DNA from: Deltaproteobacteria bacterium HGW-Deltaproteobacteria-2
GTDB taxonomy: Bacteria; Desulfobacterota; Syntrophia; Syntrophales; Smithellaceae
DNA: 64,000 nt
NCBI GenBank assembly: GCA_002840505.1
Contig: PHBC01000003.1
Location: 362,721 to 426,720, forward strand
Direction: 5' to 3'
Part shown: positions 27,466 to 35,599 of the stretch, piece by piece
Layout: each line of letters begins with the position of its first letter
Position numbering within the stretch: the first letter of the stretch is position 1
Notes under the pieces: generated by a model
Databases searched by the model: none
What the model saw: the letters and a program-made list of their open reading frames with translations, nothing else
What the model was told of the DNA's origin: nothing
Translations under genes and position numbers: made by a program

Positions 27466-28368
27466 CTAAGATTTTCTTTCCATTACAAAGCGCGCAATTA
27501 AAAGCAGCGGACGCGCTCTTTCATCAAACTCGGAGAGACTCACTTCTGCCGCGTCTATATGTTTTGCCAATTTTTCTTTAGCCACATCCAATCCCATTAA
27601 AGATGGATAGGTAAGTTTACCATGAGCGGCGTCGCTGCCTGTTTCTTTGCCCATTAAATCGCGGTCGCCCTCCACATTTAAAATATCATCCGCTATCTGA
27701 AAAGCTAAACCAACATTTATCCCATATTCAGCCAACGCCTGAATCTTATCTTTTCCGGCATTGGAAATAATAGCTCCTGATTTTACCGCTGCAACAATCA
27801 ACGCTCCCGTTTTACGCCGGTGAATTTCACGAAGTGTTTTTTCGTCAGGCGTAAATTTTCCCGACAATACATCCAGAGCCTGTCCACCAACCATACCGCA
27901 AATTCCGGCAGCCTGGGCAATTTCCTGAATGACCGCTAAATGTCTTTCCGCAGACAGCCTTACTTTTTCCGCGCGGGATAAAAGAACAAATGCTTCCGTA
28001 AGCAGAGCATCACCGGCGAGAATAGCTATGTCTTCTCCGAAAACTTTGTGACAGGTAGGCTTGCCGCGCCGGAAATCATCATTATCCATTGCGGGCAAAT
28101 CGTCATGAATAAGAGAGTAGGAGTGAATTAATTCCAAAGCGCAGGCAACCGGTATGGCCGGCCCAAGATCTCCACTGACTGCCTCCGCCGCCGCCAGGCA
28201 AAGAATCGGCCGAAGCCGCTTTCCTCCGTTAAAAACACTGTAGCGAACCGCCTTATATATGTCAGCCGGTATATTGTCTTCGCCGGGGAGATAATGTTCC
28301 AACGCTTCTTCTATAATCTTTTGCCTATCCTGCAGGTACGCTTTTAAGAATACCTCGTTTTCAATCAC
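27466..28368 (-). CDS. ispA: Farnesyl/geranylgeranyl diphosphate synthase
   Basis: 300 residues, trans-prenyltransferase. First Asp-rich motif [10 protein letters not shown], second DDILNVEGD, with GGKRLRPIL upstream for IPP binding; two residues before the first motif are Leu/Ile/His (SLIHDDL), typical of short-chain synthases. Starts at GTG 28368 and overlaps the xseB stop by 8 bases, so coupled to it. Supplies prenyl diphosphate for quinones and undecaprenyl carriers and possibly for the UbiA-like domain encoded nearby. Confidence 0.94.
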   Translation of the reverse strand: MIENEVFLKAYLQDRQKIIEEALEHYLPGEDNIPADIYKAVRYSVFNGGKRLRPILCLAAAEAVSGDLGPAIPVACALELIHSYSLIHDDLPAMDNDDFRRGKPTCHKVFGEDIAILAGDALLTEAFVLLSRAEKVRLSAERHLAVIQEIAQAAGICGMVGGQALDVLSGKFTPDEKTLREIHRRKTGALIVAAVKSGAIISNAGKDKIQALAEYGINVGLAFQIADDILNVEGDRDLMGKETGSDAAHGKLTYPSLMGLDVAKEKLAKHIDAAEVSLSEFDERARPLLLIARFVMERKS

Positions 28369-28591
28369 CGTCTTCCCCCTGAAAATTTTTTACTTTTAAG
28401 GACTCTTCTTTTCCCAGGAGCACTTCGACACGCCGCTCAGTCTCCTCTAATTTGGCTGAACAAAAACGAATAAGCCTTATCCCTTCTTCAAAAGATTTCA
28501 AGGCTTCATCCAACGGTATATCGCCGGCTTCCATTTTCTTCACTATATCTTCGAGTTTTTCCAGAGCATCTTCAAATTTTTCTTTTGCCAT
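28361..28591 (-). CDS. xseB: Exonuclease VII small subunit
   Basis: 76 residues, all-helical. Contains the family core FEDALEKLEDIVKKMEAGDIPLDEAL (shown here only in outline as FEDAL..LDEAL) and FEEGIRLIRFC. Pairs with XseA to form the nuclease that degrades single-stranded DNA. GGGG upstream of the ATG; 118 bases after xseA. Confidence 0.95.
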   Translation of the reverse strand: MAKEKFEDALEKLEDIVKKMEAGDIPLDEALKSFEEGIRLIRFCSAKLEETERRVEVLLGKEESLKVKNFQGEDGD

Positions 28592-28709
28592 AATTTTACC
28601 CCGTTAGAGAAATCCCCCAACTCAAGTTGAGGGGTTAAAATCTTGTAACACAGACGGCTGTTTAATGCCGCCATCCTAATTCGCAAAGCGCCTGTTGCTC
28701 TATTGGAGC

Positions 28710-30047
28710 TTACTCCTGAGATATTTTTTCTATTTTAGCGTTAAAATTACCCTTTGCCAATTGGACATTAACGTCCTCGCCTATACTTAGAGCCTCCACC
28801 TGCCTAACGATCATCCCGTTGGCCGTGCTGCGTGTGATGCTGTACCCTCTCTGCAAAACGGACAGAGGGCTCAAAGATTCCAAAACAGCCGAGTTCTTCC
28901 GAATCAGGTCACGAATTGCTGCCAGGCGATATGAAAAACTTTTTACCATATTCTCCTGAACGTTTTTCAATAAGATTTTTTTTTCATAGATCTGCCTTGC
29001 CGGATTTTGATGCTGCATTCGCAGATTCAATTGCCGAAGATCATTATATAGATCTTGTTTTTTTTGATATAGAGCCGCCCGAAGCCTTTCTCTAAGGTAA
29101 TCCAGTTGAATTTGTAAATTAATTATAAGACGACGTGGATCTTTGAGCCTTTCCTGAAATTCGACAACCCTATCTTTTCTTTTTTTCAGGTAGCGGCAAT
29201 AACCGTCTATCAGTCTTTGTTTAAAAGTATGATTTTTTGCTATTAATTCCATCCATTCCGGCACAATCAATTCCGCCGCGGCAGACGGTGTGGGCGCGCG
29301 CAAATCCGCCACAAAATCACAAATTGTAAAATCGGTTTCATGGCCAACCGCAGAAACTATGGGTATTGACGAATTGAAAATTTCACGTGCCAGAGCTTCA
29401 TCATTGAAAGGAGCGATATCTTCCAGGGAACCGCCGCCACGGGCAATAACAATCACGTCAACACTACCATGAGAATGTAAGTTGCGCAGAGCTTGAATTA
29501 TTTCGGCTGCTGCTTCATCGCCCTGCACCCGCACCGGAGCAATTAATATATCCGCCACGGGAAAACGTCTTTTGGTTATATTTAAAATATCTTTAACCAC
29601 CGCACCGGTAGGCGAAGTCACCACACCGATTTTATGGGGTAGAAAGGGAAGACTTTTTTTATAGCGTTCATCAAACAACCCTTCCGCTGAAAGCCTGACT
29701 TTCAATTGCTCAAACGCCTTTTGCAAAGCGCCGATACCAAGAGGCTCCACTGATTCAATTACAAGTTGATATTCTCCGCGTGGCAGATAGACATTCAACC
29801 GCGCCCGGCACAAAACTTTTAGACCTTCTTCCAATTCGAAATTAATTTTCCTTTTATAGGTACCGAATTGGCGAAAAAAAACCGCATTAATCTGACTTTT
29901 ATCATCCTTTAAAGTGAAATAAACGTGTCCTGATTGCGGTCGCCGCAGATTGGAAACTTCACCTTCCACCCACAGAAACCCGAATGTTTCTTCCAGGAGA
30001 AATTTAATATTATTATTTAGTTGCGAAACCGTAAGAATTTCTTCCAT
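28710..30047 (-). CDS. xseA: Exonuclease VII large subunit
   Basis: 445 residues. N-terminal OB fold (VSQLNNNIKFLLEETFGFLWVEGEVSNL.. GHVYFTLKD), catalytic middle domain with GVVTSPTGAVVKDI, ARGGGSLEDIAPFNDE and SAVGHETDFTICDFVADLRAPTPSAAAE, then a long coiled-coil region and a C-terminal RGYSI segment. Cytoplasmic nuclease for single-stranded DNA ends. AGGA upstream of ATG 30047 lies within the repeat copy at 30056-30102, so the repeat sits on its translation-initiation region. Confidence 0.96.
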   Translation of the reverse strand: MEEILTVSQLNNNIKFLLEETFGFLWVEGEVSNLRRPQSGHVYFTLKDDKSQINAVFFRQFGTYKRKINFELEEGLKVLCRARLNVYLPRGEYQLVIESVEPLGIGALQKAFEQLKVRLSAEGLFDERYKKSLPFLPHKIGVVTSPTGAVVKDILNITKRRFPVADILIAPVRVQGDEAAAEIIQALRNLHSHGSVDVIVIARGGGSLEDIAPFNDEALAREIFNSSIPIVSAVGHETDFTICDFVADLRAPTPSAAAELIVPEWMELIAKNHTFKQRLIDGYCRYLKKRKDRVVEFQERLKDPRRLIINLQIQLDYLRERLRAALYQKKQDLYNDLRQLNLRMQHQNPARQIYEKKILLKNVQENMVKSFSYRLAAIRDLIRKNSAVLESLSPLSVLQRGYSITRSTANGMIVRQVEALSIGEDVNVQLAKGNFNAKIEKISQE

Positions 30048-30055
30048 ATGTATAA

Positions 30056-30102
30056 TCCTGCATTGTGAACTACCAGATATTTAAGGGTAAAACAAGATTG
30101 AA
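30056..30102 (+). repeat. 47-bp repeat containing operator-like inverted repeat, copy 3
   Basis: Near-identical to 22935-22981. Core 30071-30089: TACC, 11 bases beginning AGATATT, GGTA. Lies between divergent xseA and the TatT lipoprotein gene, about 86 bases upstream of a TTGACA promoter. Confidence 0.75.
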
Positions 30103-30489
30103 TTTAATACCGGAGTGGCCGAACTAATATCAGTTCCTACGGCCATGCTAGTGACGCCTACTTCACATTTACCCTTGACATACAATAAGACATAGTTTAT
30201 TGTTCCCCATCTCCAAAAAAGAAGCGCTTATCAAAGTAAGCATCCGGTGGCAGTTGTTGAGGGAACATGTAATTTTACATTCATCCTTATCGCCAACGTT
30301 AAAATATACTTTACGATAAGCGGAAGGCTTCCTGATATTTCAGAAAAAGGCAATGTTGTTATTTATTGCCGGAACAGTTCCTTTAAAAAATTAGAAACAC
30401 AAAACAGATAAGCGTATAAGTATAGTTTCCTGTTAAGATCTTTCACCAAAATTATTAAATTACGTAAATTTAAAAATGGAGGGAGCCTT
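30103..30489 (+). other. Long leader between xseA and the TatT gene
   Basis: About 390 bases without a convincing frame. It holds the promoter at 30175-30203 and, between that promoter and the ATG, an unusually long leader of about 280 bases. No riboswitch class was recognised. Confidence 0.5.
30175..30203 (+). promoter_or_regulatory. Putative promoter of the first TatT gene
   Basis: TTGACA at 30175-30180 (context TTGACATAC), 17-base spacer, TATTGT at 30198-30203. Confidence 0.55.
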
Positions 30490-31398
30490 ATGAAGGAGAA
30501 GCGATTCTTATGTATCTTATCAATGCTGTTTTTATTTATCTTCCTGATAGTCTGTTTTTCCGGTTGTACCGCCGCGCGCCACACGGTTCAAAAGGTCTCT
30601 GTCAATATGATTGATACCTCTGTTGATGATCTTGTGGAAAGACTTCTTGATAGTAAAAATTACGGTGAGATCAGAAACGGGCTTCCGGGCGCTTTGCTGG
30701 TGGTTACCGGCGTCACTGAAATGTCACCGAACAACTATAAATTACTGACCAGAACCTGCATGCTTTATACCGCGTATGGACTTTTTGTCGAAGATGAAAA
30801 TCCCGACTATGCCGTAGAGCTATATGATATTGCAATTGAGTATGGATTACGTGCTTTAAAGCTGGACAAACAATTTCGTAAAAAATTCGAGCAGGAACTT
30901 GACTATGCTGAATGCTCAAAACACCTGGGGAAAGAGTACGCGGACGCACTGGCCTGGACATCAACGGCTTATGGATTAAAGGTGTTACTGACACTGGCAA
31001 ACGCGGCGGTAGCCATGGATGTACCTAAAATTTCAGGACTGGCCCTGAAAGCTATTGAACTGGATGAGGCTTATTTTTACGGAATATCTCATATAATTAT
31101 GGGGATAGTTAATTCCATTCTGCCCGAATTCGCGAGACTTACCGGAGGTGTTGAAAATTCGCGAAAAGAATTCGATGCCGCCGACAGAGTAAGCGGTAAC
31201 AGATTCATGATGGCCAAATATTTCAGGGCCAAATATTATTGCCCTTTGGCAAAAGATCAGGTTATGTTTAATAAGTCTTTGCGTGAGGCAATAGAAACAG
31301 ATCCGGCGATTCTGCCCGGCGGATATATTTTAAACGAACTGGCCAGAGTTAAGTCGAAATTTCTTCTTGATCAGGCTGTTATTTATTTCCCGCAATAA
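30490..31398 (+). CDS. TRAP transporter T-component-like lipoprotein (TatT), paralogue 1
   Basis: 302 residues. Signal peptide with lipobox FSGC, mature protein starting CTAARHTVQKVS. The sequence is helical and TPR-like, as in the TatT family (T. pallidum TP0956 type), which associates with TRAP-type substrate-binding proteins in the periplasm and may bind hydrophobic ligands. It is clearly paralogous to the protein at 38074 (shared ARHTVQKV, SVDDLVE, PGALLV.TG, LFVEDEN.DYA). No TRAP permease or binding protein lies in the window. GGAGGG lies just upstream of the ATG. Confidence 0.85.
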   Translation: MKEKRFLCILSMLFLFIFLIVCFSGCTAARHTVQKVSVNMIDTSVDDLVERLLDSKNYGEIRNGLPGALLVVTGVTEMSPNNYKLLTRTCMLYTAYGLFVEDENPDYAVELYDIAIEYGLRALKLDKQFRKKFEQELDYAECSKHLGKEYADALAWTSTAYGLKVLLTLANAAVAMDVPKISGLALKAIELDEAYFYGISHIIMGIVNSILPEFARLTGGVENSRKEFDAADRVSGNRFMMAKYFRAKYYCPLAKDQVMFNKSLREAIETDPAILPGGYILNELARVKSKFLLDQAVIYFPQ

Positions 31399-31448
31399 GT
31401 TGGGAACAAGCATCGTATCCCCTTAGACTCATGCCGCAAGAATTAATC

Positions 31449-31481
31449 ATCTTCACCACATTATTTTGTGGTGAAGATTTC
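31449..31481 (+). terminator. Hairpin terminator of the first TatT gene
   Basis: Perfect 12-bp arms (31449-31460 with 31467-31478), 6-base loop, then TTT. The next promoter begins immediately at 31483, so this is a compact terminator-promoter junction. Confidence 0.7.
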
Positions 31482-31482
31482 C

Positions 31483-31511
31483 TTGACATACATTCCTGAG
31501 TTTTTTATGGT
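31483..31511 (+). promoter_or_regulatory. Putative promoter of the nitronate-monooxygenase-like gene
   Basis: TTGACA at 31483-31488 (context TTGACATAC), 17-base spacer, TATGGT at 31506-31511; about 90 bases before the ATG. Confidence 0.5.
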
Positions 31512-31599
31512 TCATCCCATGCGAAAACAGTGGAATTAAAGGACACCGTTTTTTTACAGCAAAAATTTTTTGAATGAATACTAAAACAGGAGGTTGTTC

Positions 31600-32562
31600 A
31601 TGTTCCAGACGAAGATTACGGAAATGCTAAAGATTAAATACCCGATTATTGGCGGGACTATGATGTGGATTTCATCAGCGGATTTTGTAGCGGCTATTTC
31701 CAATGCCGGTGGTTTGGGTTGCATTGCCTCTTGCATGTACAAAACCAGAGAAGCGTTTGCCGAAGCACTTGATCGCATCCGCGAATTGACAGACAAACCT
31801 TTCGCGGTAAATATCAACTTTTTCCCGACCATGCAACCAATTGATAATAATGAATACCTGGATGTGTTACTGGAAAAAGGCGTAAAAATCGTTGAGACCT
31901 CGGGACACTCAGCACCGGAAGATATGTGCAACCGTTTTAAAAAAGCCGGCCTGGTGTGGATTCACAAATGCGTCGGTGTTCGTTATGCGCAAAAAGCGGA
32001 AAGTCTCGGCGCCGATATTATTACGGTTGTTGGTCAGGAAAACGGCGGTGCTACGGGTAAGCTTGATATCGGGACAATGGTTTTAGTTCCAAGAGTTGTG
32101 GAAAGTTTAAAAATTCCGGTTATTGGCGGCGGCGGTGTTGCTACCGGCGAATCATTTCTTGCCGTGTTGGCTTTGGGAGCACAGGCTGTTATCATCGGCA
32201 CACGCTTATTGATGACAAAAGAAGCTCCCCTTCATGACAATTTAAAGAACGCTCTCATAAAGGCCAGTGAATTGGATACGATGCTCATTATGCGTTCACT
32301 GGAAGCAACACACAGGGTATGGATTAGTCCGGCGGCGCAGAGATGTCTCGAGCTCGAAAACACCCATGGTGATATTATGGAAGTTCTGCAAATCGTTTCC
32401 GGTGAAAGAGCAAAGAAAATGTATCATGACGGAGATCTGGGCGCGGGTATCATTTCGTGCGGCCAGGATGTCGGTCTTTGCCATGATATCCCTACTGTTA
32501 AGGAACTTTTCGACCGCATCATCGCTCAGGCGTCTGTGGTAGCTAAAAGACTGGCCGCATAG
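31600..32562 (+). CDS. Nitronate monooxygenase/2-nitropropane dioxygenase-like FMN enzyme
   Basis: 320 residues from ATG 31600, which has AGGAGG seven bases upstream; a TTG six bases earlier is less likely. TIM-barrel flavoprotein with PIIGGTMMWIS at the N-terminus, IHKCVGVRYAQKAE, GQENGGATG and the FMN-phosphate region VIGGGGVATGESFLAVLALGAQAVIIGTR (cited here in outline). Related proteins include nitronate monooxygenases and the FabK-type enoyl-ACP reductases; next to acyl-CoA genes, an enoyl-thioester role is conceivable. Substrate not established. Confidence 0.85.
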   Translation: MFQTKITEMLKIKYPIIGGTMMWISSADFVAAISNAGGLGCIASCMYKTREAFAEALDRIRELTDKPFAVNINFFPTMQPIDNNEYLDVLLEKGVKIVETSGHSAPEDMCNRFKKAGLVWIHKCVGVRYAQKAESLGADIITVVGQENGGATGKLDIGTMVLVPRVVESLKIPVIGGGGVATGESFLAVLALGAQAVIIGTRLLMTKEAPLHDNLKNALIKASELDTMLIMRSLEATHRVWISPAAQRCLELENTHGDIMEVLQIVSGERAKKMYHDGDLGAGIISCGQDVGLCHDIPTVKELFDRIIAQASVVAKRLAA

Positions 32563-32801
32563 AAATATATCTCCGATGATTTCCGTATCTGGCGGGTCTA
32601 GATCAAACTCATAAAGATATTCCGGAATTTTGTCGGTTGCTGAATTTATTTTATTGATGGAATTGCCATTTTGGTTGATCCTGACATTTGATCTGCCATT
32701 TTAGCATTGAAGAATGTTCCGAATAGAAAAGTGATACATGAGATAGATCATATTTTAAACTATTGGGTTACCCGAAACATCACAGAGCACGAGGTTCCTT
32801 T

Positions 32802-33593
32802 ATGGTAAAATGGGATGCTGAAGCTTATAAAGAATCGTCACATCAGCAGTTTAAATGGGGGCTTGAGCTTTTAGATAAGCTGGCGCTTAAAGGAAACGAG
32901 AGCGTTCTGGACATAGGATGCGGTGATGGAAAGCTGACGATAGAAATCGCGAAAAGGGTGCCGGATGGAAATGTTGTCGGCATTGATAATTCGGAAGAAA
33001 TGCTCAACTTTGCCAGAAAAAATTTCCCGAAAGATAGATATCCGAACGTTGACTGGCAGCTTATGGATGCCACCGAAATAGATTTTAATAATGAATTCGA
33101 CATAGCTTATTCCAACGCAGTGCTCCACTGGATAAAGGATCACGTTGCCGTGCTTCGGGGAGTGAAAAATAGTTTAAAACCGAACGGCAAGATATTATTT
33201 CAGATGGCGGGTAAGGGAAACGCGCTTAATGCGGCTCAGGTATTAGTTGATGTAATATCAAAAGAGAAGTGGAGCAAATATTTTATCTATGGCGTTTCAT
33301 CAACTCTTAGTTATTACGGAACTGATGATTACCGCGTCTGGCTAAAAGATCTCGGGTTCGTTGAAAAACGTGTGGAGCTTTTTCCCAAGGATGCGTCTTT
33401 TCAAGGAAGGGAGGGAATGAGAGGAAACATTAAATCGGTGTGGATGACTTTTACGGATATGATACCTGAACATCTTCGCGATCAATTCATTGAAGAATTA
33501 ATTGATGGATTTGATGAAAGATCCCCGAAGGATGAGCTGGGGAATTATCATATAGACATGATGCGTCTTGAGGTCGAAGCCGGCAAGACTTAA
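32802..33593 (+). CDS. SAM-dependent methyltransferase, Tam/UbiE-like
   Basis: 263 residues starting at ATG 32802 with GAGG 7 bases upstream; a TTG at 32763 extends the frame but lacks support. Class I methyltransferase: motif I VLDIGCGDGKLT, strand-2 acid VVGIDNSEEML, and FDIAYSNAVLHWIKDH as post-II motif, as in trans-aconitate methyltransferase. The C-terminal part (MIPEHLRDQFIEELIDGFDER) is also close to Tam. Small-molecule substrate unknown. Sits between the nitronate-monooxygenase-like gene and the TetR regulator. Confidence 0.85.
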   Translation: MVKWDAEAYKESSHQQFKWGLELLDKLALKGNESVLDIGCGDGKLTIEIAKRVPDGNVVGIDNSEEMLNFARKNFPKDRYPNVDWQLMDATEIDFNNEFDIAYSNAVLHWIKDHVAVLRGVKNSLKPNGKILFQMAGKGNALNAAQVLVDVISKEKWSKYFIYGVSSTLSYYGTDDYRVWLKDLGFVEKRVELFPKDASFQGREGMRGNIKSVWMTFTDMIPEHLRDQFIEELIDGFDERSPKDELGNYHIDMMRLEVEAGKT

Positions 33594-33613
33594 ACTTTGC
33601 GGCCAAGTTTTTC

Positions 33614-33642
33614 TTGACATACTATACCGGACTTTCTATAGT
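33614..33642 (+). promoter_or_regulatory. Promoter of the TetR gene with embedded inverted repeat
   Basis: TTGACA 33614-33619, 17-base spacer, TATAGT 33637-33642. ACTATA (33621-33626) and TATAGT (33637-33642) form a perfect 6-bp inverted repeat across the promoter, a plausible autoregulatory operator. The expected transcript start falls on the ATG at 33649. Confidence 0.6.
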
Positions 33643-33648
33643 TGACTC

Positions 33649-34440
33649 ATGAATAAGAAATATCTTATTAAGTCGAACATCAAAAAAACAAACAAAAATA
33701 ATTTCTTACCCAAAAACACTTCTCATTTAAATATAAAAACAGATTCGTCGTTAAAATCTTTGTTATGCAGAAATGATAAGATAGACGCACCAAAAGATCA
33801 GAAGCAATTATCAATCCCGCCGGGACATCTTAAGATTTCCAAAGCAATGATTTCTCTTTTGAAGAAGAAAAATTTTGATGTCATTACCTGGGCGGAAATT
33901 GCCAACACCGCCGGAGTCAATGAGGCTTTAATTTACAAGTATTTTAAAGATAAACGAAATTTACTGCATTATGTTCTACAGGAATATTCCTCGGACTTCG
34001 TGAAAATTCTCCGCAAGGACCTTGATCATACCAAAGGAACATTTAATAAAATTAAAACATTCATTTCTTCGACCTTGAATTACTATCAGGATACACCGGT
34101 CTTTGCAAAAATTCTGATAATTGAAATACGCAATTTCCCGGCATTTTTTACCGGTGAAACTTACGAACTGATCAGAGAATATGCGGATATTTTATTGGAT
34201 ATTCTTGAAGAAGGAATAAAACACGGAGAAATACGTTCGGACATATCTCCCCGTCACATTCGCCAGATAATCATCGGCGCCATTGAACATCTGTGTTTGC
34301 CTAAAATAATATTTGGAACCAAAATAAAAACCAAAGAATACACTGAAGAAATCTGTCAATTAGTTTTTGATGGCATTGCCAAACAAGCAAAGACGGGATC
34401 AAGAAAAAAAGTCTGCAAAAAAGCCGAGGATTCTCATTAA
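33649..34440 (+). CDS. TetR/AcrR-family transcriptional regulator with long N-terminal extension
   Basis: 263 residues. A TetR helix-turn-helix lies at about 63-105 (ISKAMISLLKKKNFDVITWAEIANTAGVNEALIYKYFKDK in outline: TWAEIANTAGV..LIYKYFKDK), followed by a helical ligand-binding domain. About 55 Lys/Asn-rich residues precede the usual start. No in-frame ATG lies between the first Met and the HTH, so the extension appears real. The consensus promoter places the transcript start at the first codon, implying leaderless translation. Likely controls neighbouring acyl-CoA genes, as many TetR regulators of fatty-acid catabolism do; this is inference from context. Confidence 0.85.
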   Translation: MNKKYLIKSNIKKTNKNNFLPKNTSHLNIKTDSSLKSLLCRNDKIDAPKDQKQLSIPPGHLKISKAMISLLKKKNFDVITWAEIANTAGVNEALIYKYFKDKRNLLHYVLQEYSSDFVKILRKDLDHTKGTFNKIKTFISSTLNYYQDTPVFAKILIIEIRNFPAFFTGETYELIREYADILLDILEEGIKHGEIRSDISPRHIRQIIIGAIEHLCLPKIIFGTKIKTKEYTEEICQLVFDGIAKQAKTGSRKKVCKKAEDSH

Positions 34441-34781
34441 TCTTATTTTCACTCTGTAGTTTCATAACAGTCGTAACCATCCCTAATCTGCAACATTTTT
34501 TACATCAGGCACAATCTCCCCGGGCCTGATGTTGTCTTTAATTTCTTTCACATAAATCCAAGTATTTTTAATGACTTAAGACCGTCCGACAATGAATGGC
34601 CATTAAGAATTTCACATAACAGAATCATAAAAATTTATTTGACAGCCAGATAAGTATGTGTTACTTACCCAACCCATGCGGGCTTTCTTATGCTTCAAGA
34701 TATCTGTACAATGATCAGAGGGACAGGAGCAACAGATTTATGGAACACCATTCTTATCAACAATAAAAACAGGAGACTTTT
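34441..34781 (+). other. Intergenic region with hairpin and promoter
   Basis: About 340 bases between the TetR gene and the SDR. It contains a 9-bp perfect hairpin (34502-34510 with 34524-34532, ACATCAGGC / GCCTGATGT) that may terminate the TetR transcript, and the promoter at 34639-34667. No further gene was seen. Confidence 0.55.
34639..34667 (+). promoter_or_regulatory. Putative promoter of the beta-oxidation operon
   Basis: TTGACA 34639-34644, 17-base spacer, TACTTA 34662-34667; about 115 bases before the SDR ATG. Confidence 0.5.
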
Positions 34782-35549
34782 ATGAACGTACAAGGCAGTA
34801 CTGTAATTGTAACCGGTGGCGCTTCGGGGCTGGGAGAGGCTTGCGTTAGGAACCTGCTTTCCGGCGGAGCAAAAATCGCCATCTTCGATTTTGCCGTTGA
34901 AAGAGGCGAAAAAATGGCCGCCGAGTTAGGCAAAGACGTTATCTTTGCCAAAACGGATGTGACTGATGAAGCAGCTGTTCAGGGAGCCATCTACAAAACC
35001 ATGGAAGCCTTCGGCACCATTAACATCGCCATCAACTGTGCGGGAGGAGCCACTCCCATGAAAGTTTTATCCAAAAAAGGTCCCATGCCTCTGGCCGCCT
35101 TTAACAGGACTATCCAGATAAATCTTGTCGGCACATTCAATGTCATCAGGCTGGTTGTGGAACAAATGGTTAAAAACGTTCCTGACGCGGATGGAGAAAA
35201 AGGCGTCATCATCAACACTGCTTCTGTTGCTGCTTTTGACGGTCAGATCGGTCAGGCAGACTACAGTGCTTCCAAAGGCGGCATTGTGGCTATGACCTTG
35301 CCGATTGCCAGGGAATGCGCGGATTATGGAATTAGGGTAATGACTATTGCTCCCGGACTCTTTGATACACCGCTACTGCATAGTCTGCCGGAAGCGGCAC
35401 GCGAGTCCCTGGGGAAAATGGTACCTTTCCCCCAGAGATTGGGACAGCCGGCAGAGTTTGCAACTCTTGTCAGACATATTATCGAAAATCGCATGTTGAA
35501 CGGTGAAGTGATCAGGCTTGATGGGGCCATTCGGATGGCTGCCCGATAG
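34782..35549 (+). CDS. 3-hydroxyacyl-CoA dehydrogenase, type II SDR (HSD10-like)
   Basis: 255 residues, SDR superfamily. NAD motif VTGGASGLGEA, NCAGGA, catalytic Ser in TASVAAFDGQIGQ and YSASKGG; C-terminal PFPQRLGQPAEFATLVRHI and GEVIRLDGAIRM closely follow mammalian HSD17B10 and its bacterial relatives. These oxidise the 3-hydroxyl of (often branched or 2-methyl) acyl-CoA to the ketone with NAD, the third step of beta-oxidation. Next gene is a thiolase, completing the cycle. GGAG precedes the ATG by 7 bases. Confidence 0.9.
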   Translation: MNVQGSTVIVTGGASGLGEACVRNLLSGGAKIAIFDFAVERGEKMAAELGKDVIFAKTDVTDEAAVQGAIYKTMEAFGTINIAINCAGGATPMKVLSKKGPMPLAAFNRTIQINLVGTFNVIRLVVEQMVKNVPDADGEKGVIINTASVAAFDGQIGQADYSASKGGIVAMTLPIARECADYGIRVMTIAPGLFDTPLLHSLPEAARESLGKMVPFPQRLGQPAEFATLVRHIIENRMLNGEVIRLDGAIRMAAR

Positions 35550-35599
35550 TTCACATCATCCCCATAAAACACAAAAAACGGATGAGGAGATAATCCCAT

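Noticed and set aside
32563..32801. Direct repeat GCCATTTT twice within 45 bases (32668 and 32695 region), reminiscent of insertion-sequence ends
   Set aside because: No transposase remnant, no terminal inverted repeats found, and the match is only 8 bases.
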